The position numbers and the translations under genes were made by a program. Source: an uncultured bacterium (GTDB taxonomy: Bacteria > Verrucomicrobiota > Kiritimatiellia > RFP12 > UBA1067). From it: a stretch of 6,601 nucleotides of DNA. The notes below the pieces were generated by a model. It saw only the letters and a program-made list of their open reading frames with translations, was not told the origin of the DNA and ran no database searches. Location of the stretch: positions 1-6,601 of the forward strand of contig CAMIVJ010000160.1 of the NCBI GenBank assembly GCA_946401765.1. Direction: 5' to 3'. This document shows positions 6,525 to 6,601 of this stretch, piece by piece; the first letter of the stretch is position 1; each line of letters opens with the position of its first letter.

Positions 6525-6601
6525 TCAGCGCAGCAGAAGCACCGTTGCGGGCGACACCTTCGAGACGAGCGAATAGTTGCGCGCCACGACCGCGCCTGAG
6601 G
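6525..6601 (-). CDS. C-terminal end of a second phosphoesterase-type protein (5' part outside the window)
   Basis: Only the last 24 codons, the stop (TGA at 6525-6527) and two bases of a further codon are visible. They read SGAVVARNYSLVSKVSPATV then LLLR, identical residue for residue to the end of the phosphoesterase remnant at 2123. The gene is therefore a paralogue of it, at least in the C-terminal domain. Whether it is a complete metallophosphoesterase with intact metal motifs cannot be seen. No terminator is visible between its stop and the operon promoter, so read-through into the VWA operon is possible. Confidence 0.7.
   Translation of the reverse strand, partial: SGAVVARNYSLVSKVSPATVLLLR
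6525..6601 (-). repeat. Direct repeat, right copy (reaches the window edge)
   Basis: Partner of 2123-2199, 4402 bp away and in the same orientation. The identical part runs to the last base of the window, so the true repeat is probably longer. The two copies bracket the VWA-kinase-regulator operon. Confidence 0.95.

Noticed and set aside
1..6601. CRISPR arrays, tRNA or rRNA genes, insertion-sequence ends
   Set aside because: I saw no regularly spaced repeats of that kind, no RNA gene signatures and no transposase.

Overview
This is a GC-rich, bacterial-looking window with every supported gene on the minus strand. Read in the direction of transcription (right to left), the order is: the 3' end of a gene whose last 24 codons reappear inside the window; a secreted von Willebrand A (VWA) protein; a membrane histidine kinase; an OmpR/PhoB-type response regulator; a broken metallophosphoesterase gene with a Tat signal; and a large secreted glycoside hydrolase 123/DUF4091-type protein that runs off the left edge. 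Secreted GH123-like enzymes and Tat-exported phosphoesterases beside VWA proteins would fit a gut or anaerobic member of the PVC group (Lentisphaerota/Kiritimatiellota-like). That is inference from gene content and base composition; there is no phylogenetic marker here.

Layout: 6525-6601 is the C-terminal end of a second phosphoesterase-type gene. A sigma70-like promoter (6479-6507) follows 17 bases downstream, then a leader of about 160 nt holding three GCAAAG hexamers at exact 11-bp spacing and a stem-loop just before the ribosome binding site. The VWA gene (4981-6309), kinase (3485-4984) and regulator (2787-3482) form one tight operon: the first pair overlaps by ATGA, the second is 2 bp apart. 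A second promoter (2723-2751) precedes the phosphoesterase remnant (2123-2693). A third (2098-2126), whose -35 overlaps that remnant's stop codon, precedes the GH123-type gene (1-2075). There is no gene-free stretch over 300 bases; the longest, 6310-6524, is described below.

Working together: the simplest reading is a three-part signalling unit. An exported VWA protein with a complete MIDAS metal site is made in coupled amounts with a kinase that has a large (about 210-residue) extracytoplasmic domain, and the kinase feeds a PhoB-like regulator. The 11-bp repeats in the operon's own leader are candidate regulator sites. The phosphoesterase copies flank this operon as direct repeats 4402 bp apart. 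The left copy has lost most of its catalytic domain out of frame, while its C-terminal 24 codons match the right copy exactly at the protein level.
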